Origin: Miniimonas arenae
GTDB lineage: Bacteria > Actinomycetota > Actinomycetes > Actinomycetales > Beutenbergiaceae
Length of the DNA stretch: 64,000 bases
Assembly (NCBI RefSeq): GCF_006351005.1
Contig: NZ_VENP01000001.1
Location: 62,001-126,000 of the forward strand
Reading direction: 5' to 3'
Positions 35,513 to 45,279 of the stretch are shown here, one piece after another. Numbering within the stretch: position 1 is the first letter of the stretch; every line of letters begins with the position of its first letter. A model generated the notes under the pieces. It ran no database searches. It was not told where the DNA came from and saw only the letters and a program-made list of their open reading frames with translations. The position numbers and the translations under genes were made by a program.

Positions 35513-35680
35513 GGTCACTCCTTCGCTGACGCCCCGGCGGGGCGGGTGGACAGGTCTGGCCTCGGCCAGCTCCTCCCTCACCGGGAGGACCTGCGGGTGA
35601 CGCTATGCCCGGCCACTGACATCGCCCACCGGAGCTCCCGGACCTGGGGAGAGGGCGCCCCGGTGGTCACCCGGGGACAA

Positions 35681-35702
35681 CTCTAGGTCGTACGCGTGTT
35701 CG
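35681..35702 (-). promoter_or_regulatory. recA promoter with LexA box
   Basis: Minus-strand CGAACACGCGTACG (35689-35702) matches the SOS consensus at 13 of 14 positions. TAGAGT (35681-35686) lies two bases downstream and is a good -10. The leader would be about 165 nt and includes a 7-bp hairpin near 35573-35591. Confidence 0.78.
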
Positions 35703-35750
35703 ACGCTCGCACGACGCGCCGACGGCGTGTCGCCCGTGGGGAACGCACCC

Positions 35751-35990
35751 TCAGCCGCGCGGGGGCCGGCGGCGCGCGGGGCGACCGCGGTGCAGCCACC
35801 GCACCGACTCGGGCTGGCCGGTGGCGTCGCAGAGCGCCTCCCAGACCACCCGCGGCTGCTCGCCGTCGGCCAGCGCCTGCTCGGCGGTGCGGCCGCCGAG
35901 CTGGGTCATCACGAGGTCCGCGGCGATGCTCCGCGCATAGGCCGCCCCGAAGACGTCGTCCATCACGGACCAGAACTCGGAGTGGCGCAC
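35751..35990 (-). CDS. DUF3046 family protein
   Basis: 79 residues. The family motif is at the N-terminus (RHSEFWSVMDDVFG, then ARSIAADLVMTQLGGRTAEQ) and the protein ends in an Arg/Pro-rich tail. DUF3046 genes are typically next to recA in actinobacteria; function unknown, but a role with RecA is an obvious guess. GTG at 35990 with TAGCGT six bases upstream, so likely leaderless and separate from the recA promoter. Divergent from lhr across only 54 bp. Confidence 0.88.
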   Translation of the reverse strand: MRHSEFWSVMDDVFGAAYARSIAADLVMTQLGGRTAEQALADGEQPRVVWEALCDATGQPESVRWLHRGRPARRRPPRG

Positions 35991-36044
35991 CCTCCGACGC
36001 TACCCGCCGCACCGGATGTCGGTGGCGGGCAGCACAATGACCGG

Positions 36045-39000
36045 GTGCCCGACGTCGACCCCCTCGCGAGCTTCCAGGACGCCACGCGCGCCTGGTTCAC
36101 CGAGGCGTTCGAGGCGCCCACGGCCGCGCAGGCCGGCGCCTGGGCCGCGATCGAGGCGGGCGACCACGCGCTCGTCGTCGCGCCCACGGGGAGCGGCAAG
36201 ACCCTCTCGGCCTTCCTGTGGTCGCTCGACCGCCTCCTGCACGCCGAGCCGGTGGCGCCCGAGCGGCGTTGCCGGATCCTCTACGTCTCCCCGCTCAAGG
36301 CCCTGGCGGCGGACGTCGAGCGCAACCTGCGCTCGCCCCTCGTCGGCATCGCCCGCACCGCCGCACGCCTGGGCCGCACGGCACCGGACGTCCGCGTCGG
36401 CGTGCGCACCGGCGACACGCCGGCCGCCGAACGCCGCCGCCTGGCCGGCACGCCGCCGGACATCCTCATCACCACACCCGAGTCCCTCTTCCTCGTGCTC
36501 ACGTCGGCGGCGCGCGCCGGGCTGGCCGGCGTGGAGACGGTGATCCTCGACGAGGTGCACGTCATGGCCGGCAGCAAGCGCGGCGCGCACCTCGCCGTGA
36601 GCCTCGAGCGGCTCGACGCGATGCTGGCCCGACCCGCGCAGCGCATCGGGCTGTCCGCCACCGTCCGGCCCGTCGAGACGGTGATGGGTTTTCTCGCCGG
36701 CACGCGTGCGATCGCCGACGGCGGGCGCCCGGTCACGCTCGTGCAGCCGCCCGCCACGAAGCAGCTCCAGATCGAGGTCCGCGTGCCCGTGCCGGACCTC
36801 ACCGATCTCGCACCCCCGCTGGCCGCGGCGGCGCCCGCACCGGCCCGCACGCGCGCCGCCGATCAGGTCGACGACAACCCGGTCGACGACGATCCGGAGA
36901 GCAGGCCGGGACGGTCCGGCGAACCCGACCTCTCGGGCGACGCGTCCGGCGCGGTGCCCGACGCCGAGCGCACCCCCTCGATCTGGCCGCACGTCACGCG
37001 CGAGCTCACCGACCTCATCGCCGCCCACCGCACGACGCTCGTGTTCACGAACTCCCGCCGCACGGCCGAACGCCTCACGGCTCGGCTCAACGAGGAGTGG
37101 GAGCGGCGCCTCGCCGAGCGCGACGGCGAGACCGTCCCCCCGCGCGGCGCCCCCGGCGAGGTGTGGCCCGCCCAGGCCCAGGCGCAGTCCGGTGCCTCGC
37201 TCGGCGCGCCCGGCGTCATCGCCCGTGCCCACCACGGCTCGATGAGCCGCGAGGCGAGGACCCAGGTGGAGGACGACCTCAAGGCGGGTCGGCTGCCCGC
37301 CGTCGTCGCGACGTCGTCGCTCGAGCTGGGCATCGACATGGGCACGATCGACGTGGTCGTGCAGATCGGTTCGCCCCCGTCGGTCGCGGGCGCGCTGCAG
37401 CGGATCGGGCGCGCCGGCCACCAGGTCGGCGCCGTCTCCCGCGGCGTCGTCGTGCCTACGCACCGGGGCGACCTGCTGCCCGCCGTCGTGACCACGCAGC
37501 GGGCCCGCGAGGGGCGGATCGAGCAGGTCCACCCGCCCGCGAACCCCCTCGACGTGCTGGCCCAGCAGATCGTGGCGATGCTCGCCGTCGAGGACTGGAC
37601 CGTGACCGACCTGGCGGCGCTGCTGCGCCGCGCGTCGCCGTTCGCCACGCTCGGCGAGGCGTCGCTCGTCTCGGTCCTGGACATGCTGGCCGGCCGGTAC
37701 CCGAGCGAGGACTTCGCGTCGCTGCGCGCCCGGATCGTGTGGGACCGCGAGGCGGGCACGCTCTCGGGTCGCCCGGGCGCGCTCCGGCTCGCCGCGACGT
37801 CAGGCGGCACGATCCCGGACCGCGGCCTGTTCGGGGTCTACCTCGTGGGTGAGGACGGCGTCGCGGACCAGGTCGCGGCCCGCGGCGGGCGCCGCGTCGG
37901 CGAGCTGGACGAGGAGATGGTGTTCGAGTCGCGCGTGGGCGACACGTTCACGCTCGGCACGTCGACGTGGCGGATCGAGCAGATCACCCCCGATCGTGTG
38001 CTCGTCTCCCCCGCGCCCGGGATGCCCGGTCGACTGCCGTTCTGGAAGGGCGACCAACCCGGTCGGCCGGCGGAGCTCGGCGTCGCGCTCGGCTCGCTCG
38101 TCCACGAGATCACCACGGCGCACGGCACCGACGTCCGTGCCCTCGCCCGCACGCTCGCCTCGCTCGACCTGCCCGACTGGACGCGGGACAACCTCGCCGC
38201 CTACCTCGCCGAGCAGTCCGCCGCGACCGGCTACCTGCCCACCGACGCGACGCTGGTCGTCGAGCGGTTCCGCGACGACATCGGGGACTGGCGGCTCGTC
38301 CTGCACTCCCCCTACGGCTCGCGCGTGCACGCGCCCTGGGCGCTCGTCATCGCCGACCGGCTCCGGGAGCGGCTCGGCATCGACGTGGGCGTCATGCACG
38401 CCGACGACGGCATCGTCCTGCGCGTGCCGGACATGACCGGCGACCCGATGGCGATCTGGGACCCCCCTACCGCACCGGCGCCGCCTGCGCCGGGCGCACC
38501 CGAGTCGTCGGCCCCGGCCGGCGGCGCCGCCCCCGGCGCCACGGAGCTCACCGACTTCGGCGCGTTCCCGGAGCACGACGGCGAGCGCCCCTCGCGCGCG
38601 GACGGCGGGGTCAGCCTCGCGGACCTCCTCATCGAGCCCGACGACGTGCGACGCAGCGTCGTGGACGCCGTCGGCTCGTCCGCGCACTTCGCGGCGCGGT
38701 TCCGGGAGGCCGCCGCACGGTCGCTGCTGCTGCCGCGACGCCGGCCGGACGGCCGCCAGCCGCTGTGGCAGCAGCGTCAGCGCGCCAGCCAGCTGCTCGC
38801 CGTCGCGGCGCGCTACCCCGACTTCCCGGTGGTGCTCGAGGCGGTCCGGGAGTGCCTCCAGGACGACTTCGACACGGCCGCGCTGTCCGACCTCATGCGC
38901 CGGATCGGGACGCGCGAGGTGCGGATCGTCGAGGTGACCACCGCGAGCCCGTCGCCGTTCGCGCGGTCGCTGCTGTTCTCCTACGTCGGCACGTTCCTCT

Positions 39001-41162
39001 ACGACGGCGACGCCCCCCTCGCCGAGCGACGCGCGGCCGCGCTCACCCTCGATCCCGAACTGCTCGCGGAGCTGCTCGGCGAGGGCATGAGCGACCTGGC
39101 GGACCTGCTCGACCCCGCCGCCGTGCTCGCGGTCGAGGACGAGGTGGGGCTGCGCACCGAGCGCTACGCCGCGCGCGACGCCGAACGGCTCGTGGACGTG
39201 CTCGCGCGGCTCGGACCGCTCGACCTCGCAGGGCTGCAGAACCGCGCGGCGGAACCGGACGCCGTCGCCGACTGGCTCACCGAGCTCGAGGCGGCCCGCC
39301 GCGTCCTGCGGGTGCGGGTCGCAGGCCGCGAGCAGTGGGCCGTGGTCGAGGACGCCGCCCGGCTGCGCGACGCGCTCGGTGTGGCGCTCCCGGTCGGCCT
39401 GCCGGAGGCGTTCCTCGCCCCCGTGCCGGACCCGCTCGGTGACCTGGTGCGACGTCACGCGCGCAGCCACGGGCCGTTCGAGGTCGCCGACCTCGCCGCG
39501 CGGTTCGGGCTCGCGCCCGGCACGCTCACGCCGACGCTCACGCTGCTCGAGCGGGCGGGCACGCTCGTCACGGGTCGCCTGCGGCCCGTGGGCGCGGTGC
39601 GGACGCGGCCGGCCGCCGATGTCGGCACTGCCGGTGCCGGTGCCGGTGACGCCGAGACTGCCGAGAGCACGACGAGCAGCTCGCCGACCGCCTCGGCGCC
39701 GGACGCACCGGCCCTCGACGCCACCCTGCCCGACGGCGCGTTCACGGACGACGCCCGCTCGGGCGCGCTGGAGTACTGCGACGCGGACATCCTGCGCCGG
39801 ATGCGGCGCCGCTCGCTCGCCGCGGCACGCGCCGACGTCGAGGCGGTGCCCGCGCGTGCCCTCGGCGTGTTCGCGCCGCGGTGGCACCAGCTCGGCCAGC
39901 TGCGCGGCGCCGACGGGCTGCTCACCGCGATCGACCAGCTCGCGGGCGCGCGGCTCGACGTCGCCGACCTGGAGACGTCGATCCTGCCCGCGCGCGTCGT
40001 GGACTACACGCCGGCGCTGCTCGACGAGCTGACGAGCGCGGGCGAGGTGGTCTGGGTCGGCGCGGGACGGTCGGCCTCCGGCGGCAGCGTCGTGCTGCTG
40101 CCCGCCGATGCCGTCTCGACGCTCGCCCCCGAGCCGCTCGAACCCGCGCACCGGCTCACGCCCGCGGTGCTGGAGGCGCTTGCCGACGGCGGACGCTTCT
40201 TCCGTGACGTCGTCGCCGCGGTGCGCGGCGCGGCCGAGGCGGACGGGGAGGACGCCCCGAGCCCGGCCGACGTCGAGGAGGCGCTGTGGGACGCGGTCTG
40301 GTCCGGGCTCGTCACCAACGACACGATCGGCGCGCTCCGGGCGCGGGGGGCGCCGTCGGGCACCGGCTCCCGGCCCAGCGCCCGGCCGCGCCGACCGAGC
40401 CGGCGCGCCCTGCTCTCCCCCGCGCTCGGCGCGTCGCAGGCGCGGGTCGCGACGCCGCCCACCGCCGCCGGGCGGTGGAGCCTCGTCGAGCCGCGCCACC
40501 CCGACCCGACCGTGCGCCGCGCCGCGCTCGTCGCCAGCATGCTCGAGCGACACGGCGTGCTCCTGCGCGGGGTCGCGTCCGCCGAGGACGTCTCGGGCGG
40601 CTTCGCCGCGCTCTACCCGGTGCTCGCGCGCCTGGAGGAGACGGGCGCCGTGCGGCGCGGCTACCTCGTGGAGGGCCAGGGCGCCGCGCAGTTCGCGCTG
40701 CCCGAGTGCGTGGACCGGCTGCGCGCCGACGCGCAGCTCACACCCGGCGCCGTCGTGATCGCCGCCACCGACCCGGCCAACCCCTACGGCGCGCTGCTGC
40801 CCTGGCCCGCGGCGGTGGGCGAGGAGAGTGCGGGTCGGCCGCGGCGCGTCGCGGGCGCCGACGTCGTGCTCGTGGACGGCGAGCTCGCCCTCTTCCTCGA
40901 GCGCGGCGGGGGCAGCGTCGTGGGCCTGACCGCCGACGGCGACACGCTGGGTCGCGCGGCCGGAGCCCTGGCCGAGGCCGCCCCCACCCGGTACGCGGGC
41001 CTCACGCTGCGCCGGGTCGACGGCGAGAACGCGCTGTCCTCGACGTCGGCCACGCGTACCGCGCTCGTCGAGGCGGGGTTCGTCCCGACGCCGCGCGGGC
41101 TGCGCCTGCGCGCCCCCGGCCCGCGCACCCCGAGCCCGCGGACGTTCCGTGCCCGAGGGTGA
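36045..41162 (+). CDS. lhr: Large ATP-dependent helicase Lhr
   Basis: 1,705 residues; a 3'-5' DNA/RNA-DNA helicase of superfamily 2 implicated in DNA repair. Helicase core at the N-terminus: VVAPTGSGKTLSAFLWSLDR (Walker A, about 44), VILDEVHVMAGSKRG (DEVH, about 168), LVFTNSRRTAERL and the motif VI segment GRAGHQVGAVSRG. Winged-helix and Lhr-specific domains follow, then the long Lhr C-terminal region. Two low-complexity inserts (about 265-310 and 805-840) are rich in Pro, Ala and Asp. GTG at 36045 with CACAAT six bases upstream. It overlaps nei by 14 bp. Confidence 0.95.
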   Translation: MPDVDPLASFQDATRAWFTEAFEAPTAAQAGAWAAIEAGDHALVVAPTGSGKTLSAFLWSLDRLLHAEPVAPERRCRILYVSPLKALAADVERNLRSPLVGIARTAARLGRTAPDVRVGVRTGDTPAAERRRLAGTPPDILITTPESLFLVLTSAARAGLAGVETVILDEVHVMAGSKRGAHLAVSLERLDAMLARPAQRIGLSATVRPVETVMGFLAGTRAIADGGRPVTLVQPPATKQLQIEVRVPVPDLTDLAPPLAAAAPAPARTRAADQVDDNPVDDDPESRPGRSGEPDLSGDASGAVPDAERTPSIWPHVTRELTDLIAAHRTTLVFTNSRRTAERLTARLNEEWERRLAERDGETVPPRGAPGEVWPAQAQAQSGASLGAPGVIARAHHGSMSREARTQVEDDLKAGRLPAVVATSSLELGIDMGTIDVVVQIGSPPSVAGALQRIGRAGHQVGAVSRGVVVPTHRGDLLPAVVTTQRAREGRIEQVHPPANPLDVLAQQIVAMLAVEDWTVTDLAALLRRASPFATLGEASLVSVLDMLAGRYPSEDFASLRARIVWDREAGTLSGRPGALRLAATSGGTIPDRGLFGVYLVGEDGVADQVAARGGRRVGELDEEMVFESRVGDTFTLGTSTWRIEQITPDRVLVSPAPGMPGRLPFWKGDQPGRPAELGVALGSLVHEITTAHGTDVRALARTLASLDLPDWTRDNLAAYLAEQSAATGYLPTDATLVVERFRDDIGDWRLVLHSPYGSRVHAPWALVIADRLRERLGIDVGVMHADDGIVLRVPDMTGDPMAIWDPPTAPAPPAPGAPESSAPAGGAAPGATELTDFGAFPEHDGERPSRADGGVSLADLLIEPDDVRRSVVDAVGSSAHFAARFREAAARSLLLPRRRPDGRQPLWQQRQRASQLLAVAARYPDFPVVLEAVRECLQDDFDTAALSDLMRRIGTREVRIVEVTTASPSPFARSLLFSYVGTFLYDGDAPLAERRAAALTLDPELLAELLGEGMSDLADLLDPAAVLAVEDEVGLRTERYAARDAERLVDVLARLGPLDLAGLQNRAAEPDAVADWLTELEAARRVLRVRVAGREQWAVVEDAARLRDALGVALPVGLPEAFLAPVPDPLGDLVRRHARSHGPFEVADLAARFGLAPGTLTPTLTLLERAGTLVTGRLRPVGAVRTRPAADVGTAGAGAGDAETAESTTSSSPTASAPDAPALDATLPDGAFTDDARSGALEYCDADILRRMRRRSLAAARADVEAVPARALGVFAPRWHQLGQLRGADGLLTAIDQLAGARLDVADLETSILPARVVDYTPALLDELTSAGEVVWVGAGRSASGGSVVLLPADAVSTLAPEPLEPAHRLTPAVLEALADGGRFFRDVVAAVRGAAEADGEDAPSPADVEEALWDAVWSGLVTNDTIGALRARGAPSGTGSRPSARPRRPSRRALLSPALGASQARVATPPTAAGRWSLVEPRHPDPTVRRAALVASMLERHGVLLRGVASAEDVSGGFAALYPVLARLEETGAVRRGYLVEGQGAAQFALPECVDRLRADAQLTPGAVVIAATDPANPYGALLPWPAAVGEESAGRPRRVAGADVVLVDGELALFLERGGGSVVGLTADGDTLGRAAGALAEAAPTRYAGLTLRRVDGENALSSTSATRTALVEAGFVPTPRGLRLRAPGPRTPSPRTFRARG

Positions 41163-41937
41163 CGTCCTGCTGCGCGCGGCGCGCCGGCTGACCGCCGCGC
41201 TCGCCGACGAGCCCCTCGTGCGCGGCGAGCTGCGCTGGCCCGCCTACGGCGGCCTCGACCTCGCCGGCCTGCGCAGCCTCGGCACGGTGAGCTACGGCAA
41301 GCACCTGCTCACGCGGTTCGACGACGGCTCCACGCTGCACACGCACCTGCGGATGGACGGCACGTGGCGCGTCGAGCACGCGCCCGGCCTGCGTTCGCGG
41401 GACCGGGACCCGAACGTCCGCGCCGTGCTGGCGACCACGCGCTGGACGTGCCGGGGCTACCTGCTGGGGATGGTCGACGTGGTGCGCACGCGCGACGAGC
41501 GCGACCTCATCGGTCACCTCGGCCCGCACCTGCTCGCGGACGACGCCGAGGAGCACGTCCCTGCCGCTGCGGCAGTCCTCGTCACGCGCGCCCCCGCGAC
41601 GGTCGGAGCGGCGCTGCTGGACCAGACGGTCGCCGCCGGGATCGGCACGATCTGGATGGCCGAGACCCTGTTCCGGCACCGGATCAACCCGTGGCGCCCC
41701 GTCACCGACCTCACAGTGGACGAGGCGACGGCGCTGCTCACGACCGCCAGCCGCCTCATGCTCACGTCGGCCAACTCCCCGGCGGCGCCGGGTACGCGCG
41801 GGTCGGTGCCGATCGCGGCGCACGGTCGCGAGGGTCGGCCCTGCCCCCGGTGCGGCACGCCCATCGCGGTCGGTCGCGTGGGCACGCCGCCGCAGGATCG
41901 ACCCGCCTTCTACTGCCCCGCCTGCCAGCCGCGCTGA
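41149..41937 (+). CDS. nei: Fpg/Nei family DNA glycosylase (endonuclease VIII-like)
   Basis: 262 residues; removes oxidised bases and cuts the abasic site. Catalytic Pro2-Glu3 follows the GTG start directly (PEGDVLLRAARRL), the basic KH of SYGKHLL is at about 49, and a C-terminal zinc finger CPRCG...CPAC (about 231-260) binds DNA. It resembles the Nei2 type. The start lies inside the end of lhr (14-bp overlap), and the lhr-nei pair is conserved in actinobacteria, including mycobacteria, suggesting the two act in one repair pathway. Confidence 0.94.
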   Translation: MPEGDVLLRAARRLTAALADEPLVRGELRWPAYGGLDLAGLRSLGTVSYGKHLLTRFDDGSTLHTHLRMDGTWRVEHAPGLRSRDRDPNVRAVLATTRWTCRGYLLGMVDVVRTRDERDLIGHLGPHLLADDAEEHVPAAAAVLVTRAPATVGAALLDQTVAAGIGTIWMAETLFRHRINPWRPVTDLTVDEATALLTTASRLMLTSANSPAAPGTRGSVPIAAHGREGRPCPRCGTPIAVGRVGTPPQDRPAFYCPACQPR

Positions 41938-41979
41938 CGCGGCCCGAGATCACAGACCCAGCGCAAAGACGCGGAGACG

Positions 41980-42015
41980 ACGAACGGGCCGCCCCCGAAG
42001 GAGCGGCCCGTTCGT
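41980..42015. terminator. Bidirectional terminator hairpin
   Basis: Perfect 13-bp stem ACGAACGGGCCGC (41980-41992) with 42003-42015, loop of 10 bases. Lies between convergent nei and clgR. Confidence 0.85.
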
Positions 42016-42033
42016 GCAGGCGGAGCGGAGCGG

Positions 42034-42348
42034 TCAGGCGACCCCGGCGAGCGGCGAGCGGCGGCGGACCGAGGCCTCGAGCTCGACCGGGACGGTGTCC
42101 GGGATGCCGGCGCCCTCGGCGACGGCGATGCGGTCGCTGACCTCGCGCAGGAGGGACCAGAGCGGCACGTCGAGGGCGTCGCAGACCGAGCTGAGGAGCT
42201 CGGAGGACGCCTCCTTCTGGCCACGCTCGATCTCGGAGAGGTAGCCGAGGGAGACTCGGGCCTGGGCCGACACCTCGCGGAGGGTCTTGCCCTGAGCCAG
42301 GCGCACGTCGCGGAGGACGTCACCGAGCTCGCGTCGCAGGAGCACCAT
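42034..42348 (-). CDS. clgR: XRE-family regulator ClgR
   Basis: 104 residues, a single Cro/CI-type helix-turn-helix: [20 protein letters not shown], then [19 protein letters not shown] (recognition helix about 35-50). This is the ClgR signature; in actinobacteria ClgR activates clpP/clpC and other proteolysis and stress genes and is itself degraded by Clp. The C-terminal [12 protein letters not shown] ends in a non-polar tail that may serve as the degron. ATG at 42348 behind GGAAGGAGGGAC. cinA and pgsA, its usual neighbours, lie beyond the inserted capA-like gene. Confidence 0.92.
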   Translation of the reverse strand: MVLLRRELGDVLRDVRLAQGKTLREVSAQARVSLGYLSEIERGQKEASSELLSSVCDALDVPLWSLLREVSDRIAVAEGAGIPDTVPVELEASVRRRSPLAGVA

Positions 42349-42718
42349 GGCTCGTCCCTCCTTCCCGACCGCAGACACCGGCCGTGTCGTTGCCTTAGCC
42401 CTACCGTCACCGTACCCCGGTTGTGTGACACGGATGCGTCGAGGATGTGTCGTTGTCCGAACAGCGGTCAGATCGCGGACCGGGCGCGCCGCCGGGCGGC
42501 GGAAGGAGTCGTTCATCACCGGGTGCAACGCCGACGGGTGGCTGCGTGTTCCCGCGGCCACCGCGGCGGGGTGAGCGCCCGAGCGCGGGACGCGCGCCGC
42601 TGCGCGTGGGACGATTGCGGCGCAGGGCGCAGCGCCCGGTGCGACGGCCCCCGGGGCGCCGGCCGCAACCCGGTTCGCCGGCCGCCCGCCTCGTGCTCGT
42701 TCCGCCAAGGAGACCCCT
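42349..42718. other. Divergent intergenic region clgR/capA
   Basis: 370 bp without a recognisable gene. On the clgR side there is an AT-richer stretch with TAGGGCTAAGG (about 42393-42403, minus strand), which may hold the clgR promoter; I do not see a clear ClgR operator. On the other side AAGGAG precedes the capA-like GTG. The rest is featureless high-GC sequence. Confidence 0.5.
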
Positions 42719-44053
42719 GTGTCACGCCGATCCACGCACGTCTGGGTGCTCGGACTGCTCGTCCTCCTCGTCGCCGCCCTCGCGACCGCGTCGGCGCTGG
42801 CCGGCGGCCTGCACTCCTCGCCCGGAGGCGCCGCCCCCGTCGACCCGGACACGTCGGCGTCCACCCCGTCCGCCGACGCCGCAGCGTCCGCCGGAGCCGG
42901 CGCGGCGACGCCGACGAGCGCGGCACCCGAGACACCGTCGCCCGCGCCGACGCCGACGACCGAGGACGCCACGTTCACGATCGTCGCGGCGGGCGACGTC
43001 CTGCCCCACACGACGGTGCTGAAGAACGCCGAGGACGGCAGCGGCGGCTGGGACTTCACACCGCTGTGGGACGCCGTGACCCCCTGGATCTCCGCGGCGG
43101 ACCTGGCGATCTGTCACCTCGAGGTGCCGGTCGTCGCGCCGGGCACCCAGCCGATCGGGTACCCGGTGTTCGGAGCCCCGACAACGATCGCCCGTGACCT
43201 GCAGGAGGCGGGCTGGGACGGCTGCTCCACCGCGTCCAACCACGCCGTCGACCAGGGCTGGCCCGGCATCGTGGCGACGCTGGACGCCCTGGACGCCGCG
43301 GGCCTCGGTCACGCCGGCACCGCCCGGACCGCCGAGGAGGCGACGCAGCCGCAGCTGTACCGGCTCAGCCGCGGCGGTCGCGACATCACGGTCGCGCACC
43401 TCGCCGCCACCTACGGCACGAACGGGCTGCCGATCCCCGCGCAGGAGCCGTGGAGCGTGCAGCTCATCGACCCGAGCCGGCTGATCGCGCAGGCGCAGGC
43501 CGCTCGAGCGGCCGGCGCGGACCTGGTGATCGCCTCGATCCACTGGGGCGTCGAGTACCAGGACGCGCCGAACGCCGACCAGACGACGCTCGCGCAGCAG
43601 CTCGCCGACTCGGGGGCGGTCGACCTCGTCATCGGGAACCACCCGCACGTCCCGCAGCCCGTCGCGCTGCTCGACGGCGGTCCGTCCGGCGAGGGCATGT
43701 GGGTCGCCTACTCGCTCGGCAACTTCATCTCCAACCAGGACTCGAAGTGCTGCCGCGCCCAGACGGCGACCGGCGCGCTGGTCTCGGTCTCGGTGTCGAG
43801 CACCGACGCGGACCCTGCGCGCGTCACCGGCCTGGAGTGGTCGGGCGTCACCGTGGACCGGCTCGGCGCGCAGCGCGTGTACCCGCTCCCGGACCTGATC
43901 GCCGGGCGACTGGACGCGCCGGCTCTCACGCTGTCGCCGACCGAGATCGCCACGCGCGAGCAGCTGCTCACCGACGTGATGGCACCCGCTCCCGAACGGA
44001 CCGCGCCTCCGGTGCCGACCGGGGACCCCGCCGTCGTCGTCCCACGGAGCTGA
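42719..44053 (+). CDS. CapA family protein (PGA_cap metallophosphatase fold)
   Basis: 444 residues. N-terminal signal/anchor ([20 protein letters not shown], about 8-27), a 55-residue Pro/Ser/Thr/Ala linker, then a CapA-type domain: [31 protein letters not shown] and [12 protein letters not shown], the metal-binding Asp, Asn and His motifs of this metallophosphatase-related family. Family members take part in poly-gamma-glutamate capsule formation, but no capB/capC are near, so the real substrate is unknown. GTG at 42719 with AAGGAGACCCC upstream. It is convergent with pncC across 13 bp. Confidence 0.87.
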   Translation: MSRRSTHVWVLGLLVLLVAALATASALAGGLHSSPGGAAPVDPDTSASTPSADAAASAGAGAATPTSAAPETPSPAPTPTTEDATFTIVAAGDVLPHTTVLKNAEDGSGGWDFTPLWDAVTPWISAADLAICHLEVPVVAPGTQPIGYPVFGAPTTIARDLQEAGWDGCSTASNHAVDQGWPGIVATLDALDAAGLGHAGTARTAEEATQPQLYRLSRGGRDITVAHLAATYGTNGLPIPAQEPWSVQLIDPSRLIAQAQAARAAGADLVIASIHWGVEYQDAPNADQTTLAQQLADSGAVDLVIGNHPHVPQPVALLDGGPSGEGMWVAYSLGNFISNQDSKCCRAQTATGALVSVSVSSTDADPARVTGLEWSGVTVDRLGAQRVYPLPDLIAGRLDAPALTLSPTEIATREQLLTDVMAPAPERTAPPVPTGDPAVVVPRS

Positions 44054-44066
44054 CCGCAGCGCGATA

Positions 44067-44630
44067 TCAGCCGCCGAGCACGCCGTCGGCGAGGGCGACC
44101 GCGAGGCTCGCCGCGCTCGCCCTCAGCGCGGGGCGCAGGCCGGCGAGCCGCCAGGTCCGGGTCGCCTCGCCGTCGGGCCACACGACGGCGAGCACCACCG
44201 TGCCGGTCGGCACGCCGTCGGCGGGACCCGGCCCCGCCACACCGGTCGTCGCGATGCCGACGTCCGCGTGCAGCAGCGCGCACGCCCCCCGCGCCATCGC
44301 GCGCGCTACGTGCCCCGTCACGACCCCGTCGCGTGCGACGAGGTCACCGGGCACGCCGAGCACGCCGACCTTGACGTCGGCCGCGTAGGCGGTGACGCCG
44401 CCCCGGAGCACCGCGCTGGCGCCCGGAACGCGCACGAGCGCATCGGTGACGAGTCCGGCCGTCAGCGACTCCGCGACCGCCACGGTCCACGAGCGTCGGC
44501 GCAGCGCCGCGACCACGCGCACCGCGGCCGGCGACGCCGCGAGGGCGCTCGCACCGGACCCGGAACCGGCGCGCGAGGCCATCAGCGCGGACGAGTCCGC
44601 GCCGGGCGCCGATCGCCCGGCGTCGCTCAC
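44067..44630 (-). CDS. pncC: CinA C-terminal domain protein (nicotinamide-nucleotide amidohydrolase)
   Basis: 187 residues: a 35-residue Ser/Ala/Gly extension, then the CinA amidohydrolase domain ([49 protein letters not shown]). This activity deamidates NMN in pyridine-nucleotide recycling. The N-terminal MoCF-like domain of full CinA is absent, as in E. coli PncC, so it is not a truncation. The GTG start overlaps the pgsA stop (GTGA). Confidence 0.9.
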   Translation of the reverse strand: MSDAGRSAPGADSSALMASRAGSGSGASALAASPAAVRVVAALRRRSWTVAVAESLTAGLVTDALVRVPGASAVLRGGVTAYAADVKVGVLGVPGDLVARDGVVTGHVARAMARGACALLHADVGIATTGVAGPGPADGVPTGTVVLAVVWPDGEATRTWRLAGLRPALRASAASLAVALADGVLGG

Positions 44631-45223
44631 GAGGCCGCCGGCTGCCGCGCGAGGCGCCAGCCCCGAACGCAGTAGTCCACGCCCGTGACCACCGTGACGG
44701 CGAGCGCGGCGTAGAGCACGACGAGCGCGACGGCGTGCGGCGCCACCGCAGCGGTGAACGCTGCCCAGGGCACCACGAGCAGCACGATGGCCAGCATCTG
44801 CAGCACCGTCTTCACCTTGCCGCCCATCGAGGCGGGCATGATCGAGCGGCGCACGAGCGCCGCGCGCAGCGCCGTGATCCCGAGCTCGCGGACCGCGATC
44901 AGGATCGTCACCCACCACGGCACCTCGCCGAGCACCGACAGCGCGACGAACGCCCCGAGCGTGAGCGCCTTGTCCGCGATCGGGTCCATGAGGATGCCGA
45001 ACGGCGTCACGATGTCGCGCGCCCGCGCGATGTGCCCGTCGAGCTGGTCGGTCACCGACGCCGCGACGAAGACCACCACGGCCCACCACCGGCTCGCCGT
45101 CGTGTCCTGGAGCAGCAGCACGAGGAACACGGGGACCAACGCGATCCGCACCATCGTGAGCGCGTTGGGCAGGTTCCACACCCCCCACGCGCGGGGGGTC
45201 CGCTGTTCCGCCACGCTGCTCAC
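44627..45223 (-). CDS. pgsA: CDP-diacylglycerol-glycerol-3-phosphate 3-phosphatidyltransferase
   Basis: 198-residue membrane enzyme that makes phosphatidylglycerol phosphate. The CDP-alcohol phosphotransferase motif is complete: D-x3-DG-x2-AR-x8-G-x3-D-x3-D in TDQLDGHIARARDIVTPFG followed by ILMDPIADK (about 60-86). Roughly five membrane spans. GTG at 45223 with a weak AAGG upstream. It precedes pncC in a coupled pair and follows ftsK by 56 bp. Confidence 0.93.
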   Translation of the reverse strand: MSSVAEQRTPRAWGVWNLPNALTMVRIALVPVFLVLLLQDTTASRWWAVVVFVAASVTDQLDGHIARARDIVTPFGILMDPIADKALTLGAFVALSVLGEVPWWVTILIAVRELGITALRAALVRRSIMPASMGGKVKTVLQMLAIVLLVVPWAAFTAAVAPHAVALVVLYAALAVTVVTGVDYCVRGWRLARQPAAS

Positions 45224-45279
45224 CCTAGGCCTTGCTCACAGGTGCCCCACCCGGGCCGGCACGCGCCCGACGGCGAGGC

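Noticed and set aside
44067-44630. CinA truncated by mutation
   Set aside because: The amidohydrolase domain is complete, the gene has a clean overlapping start with pgsA, and single-domain forms are common.
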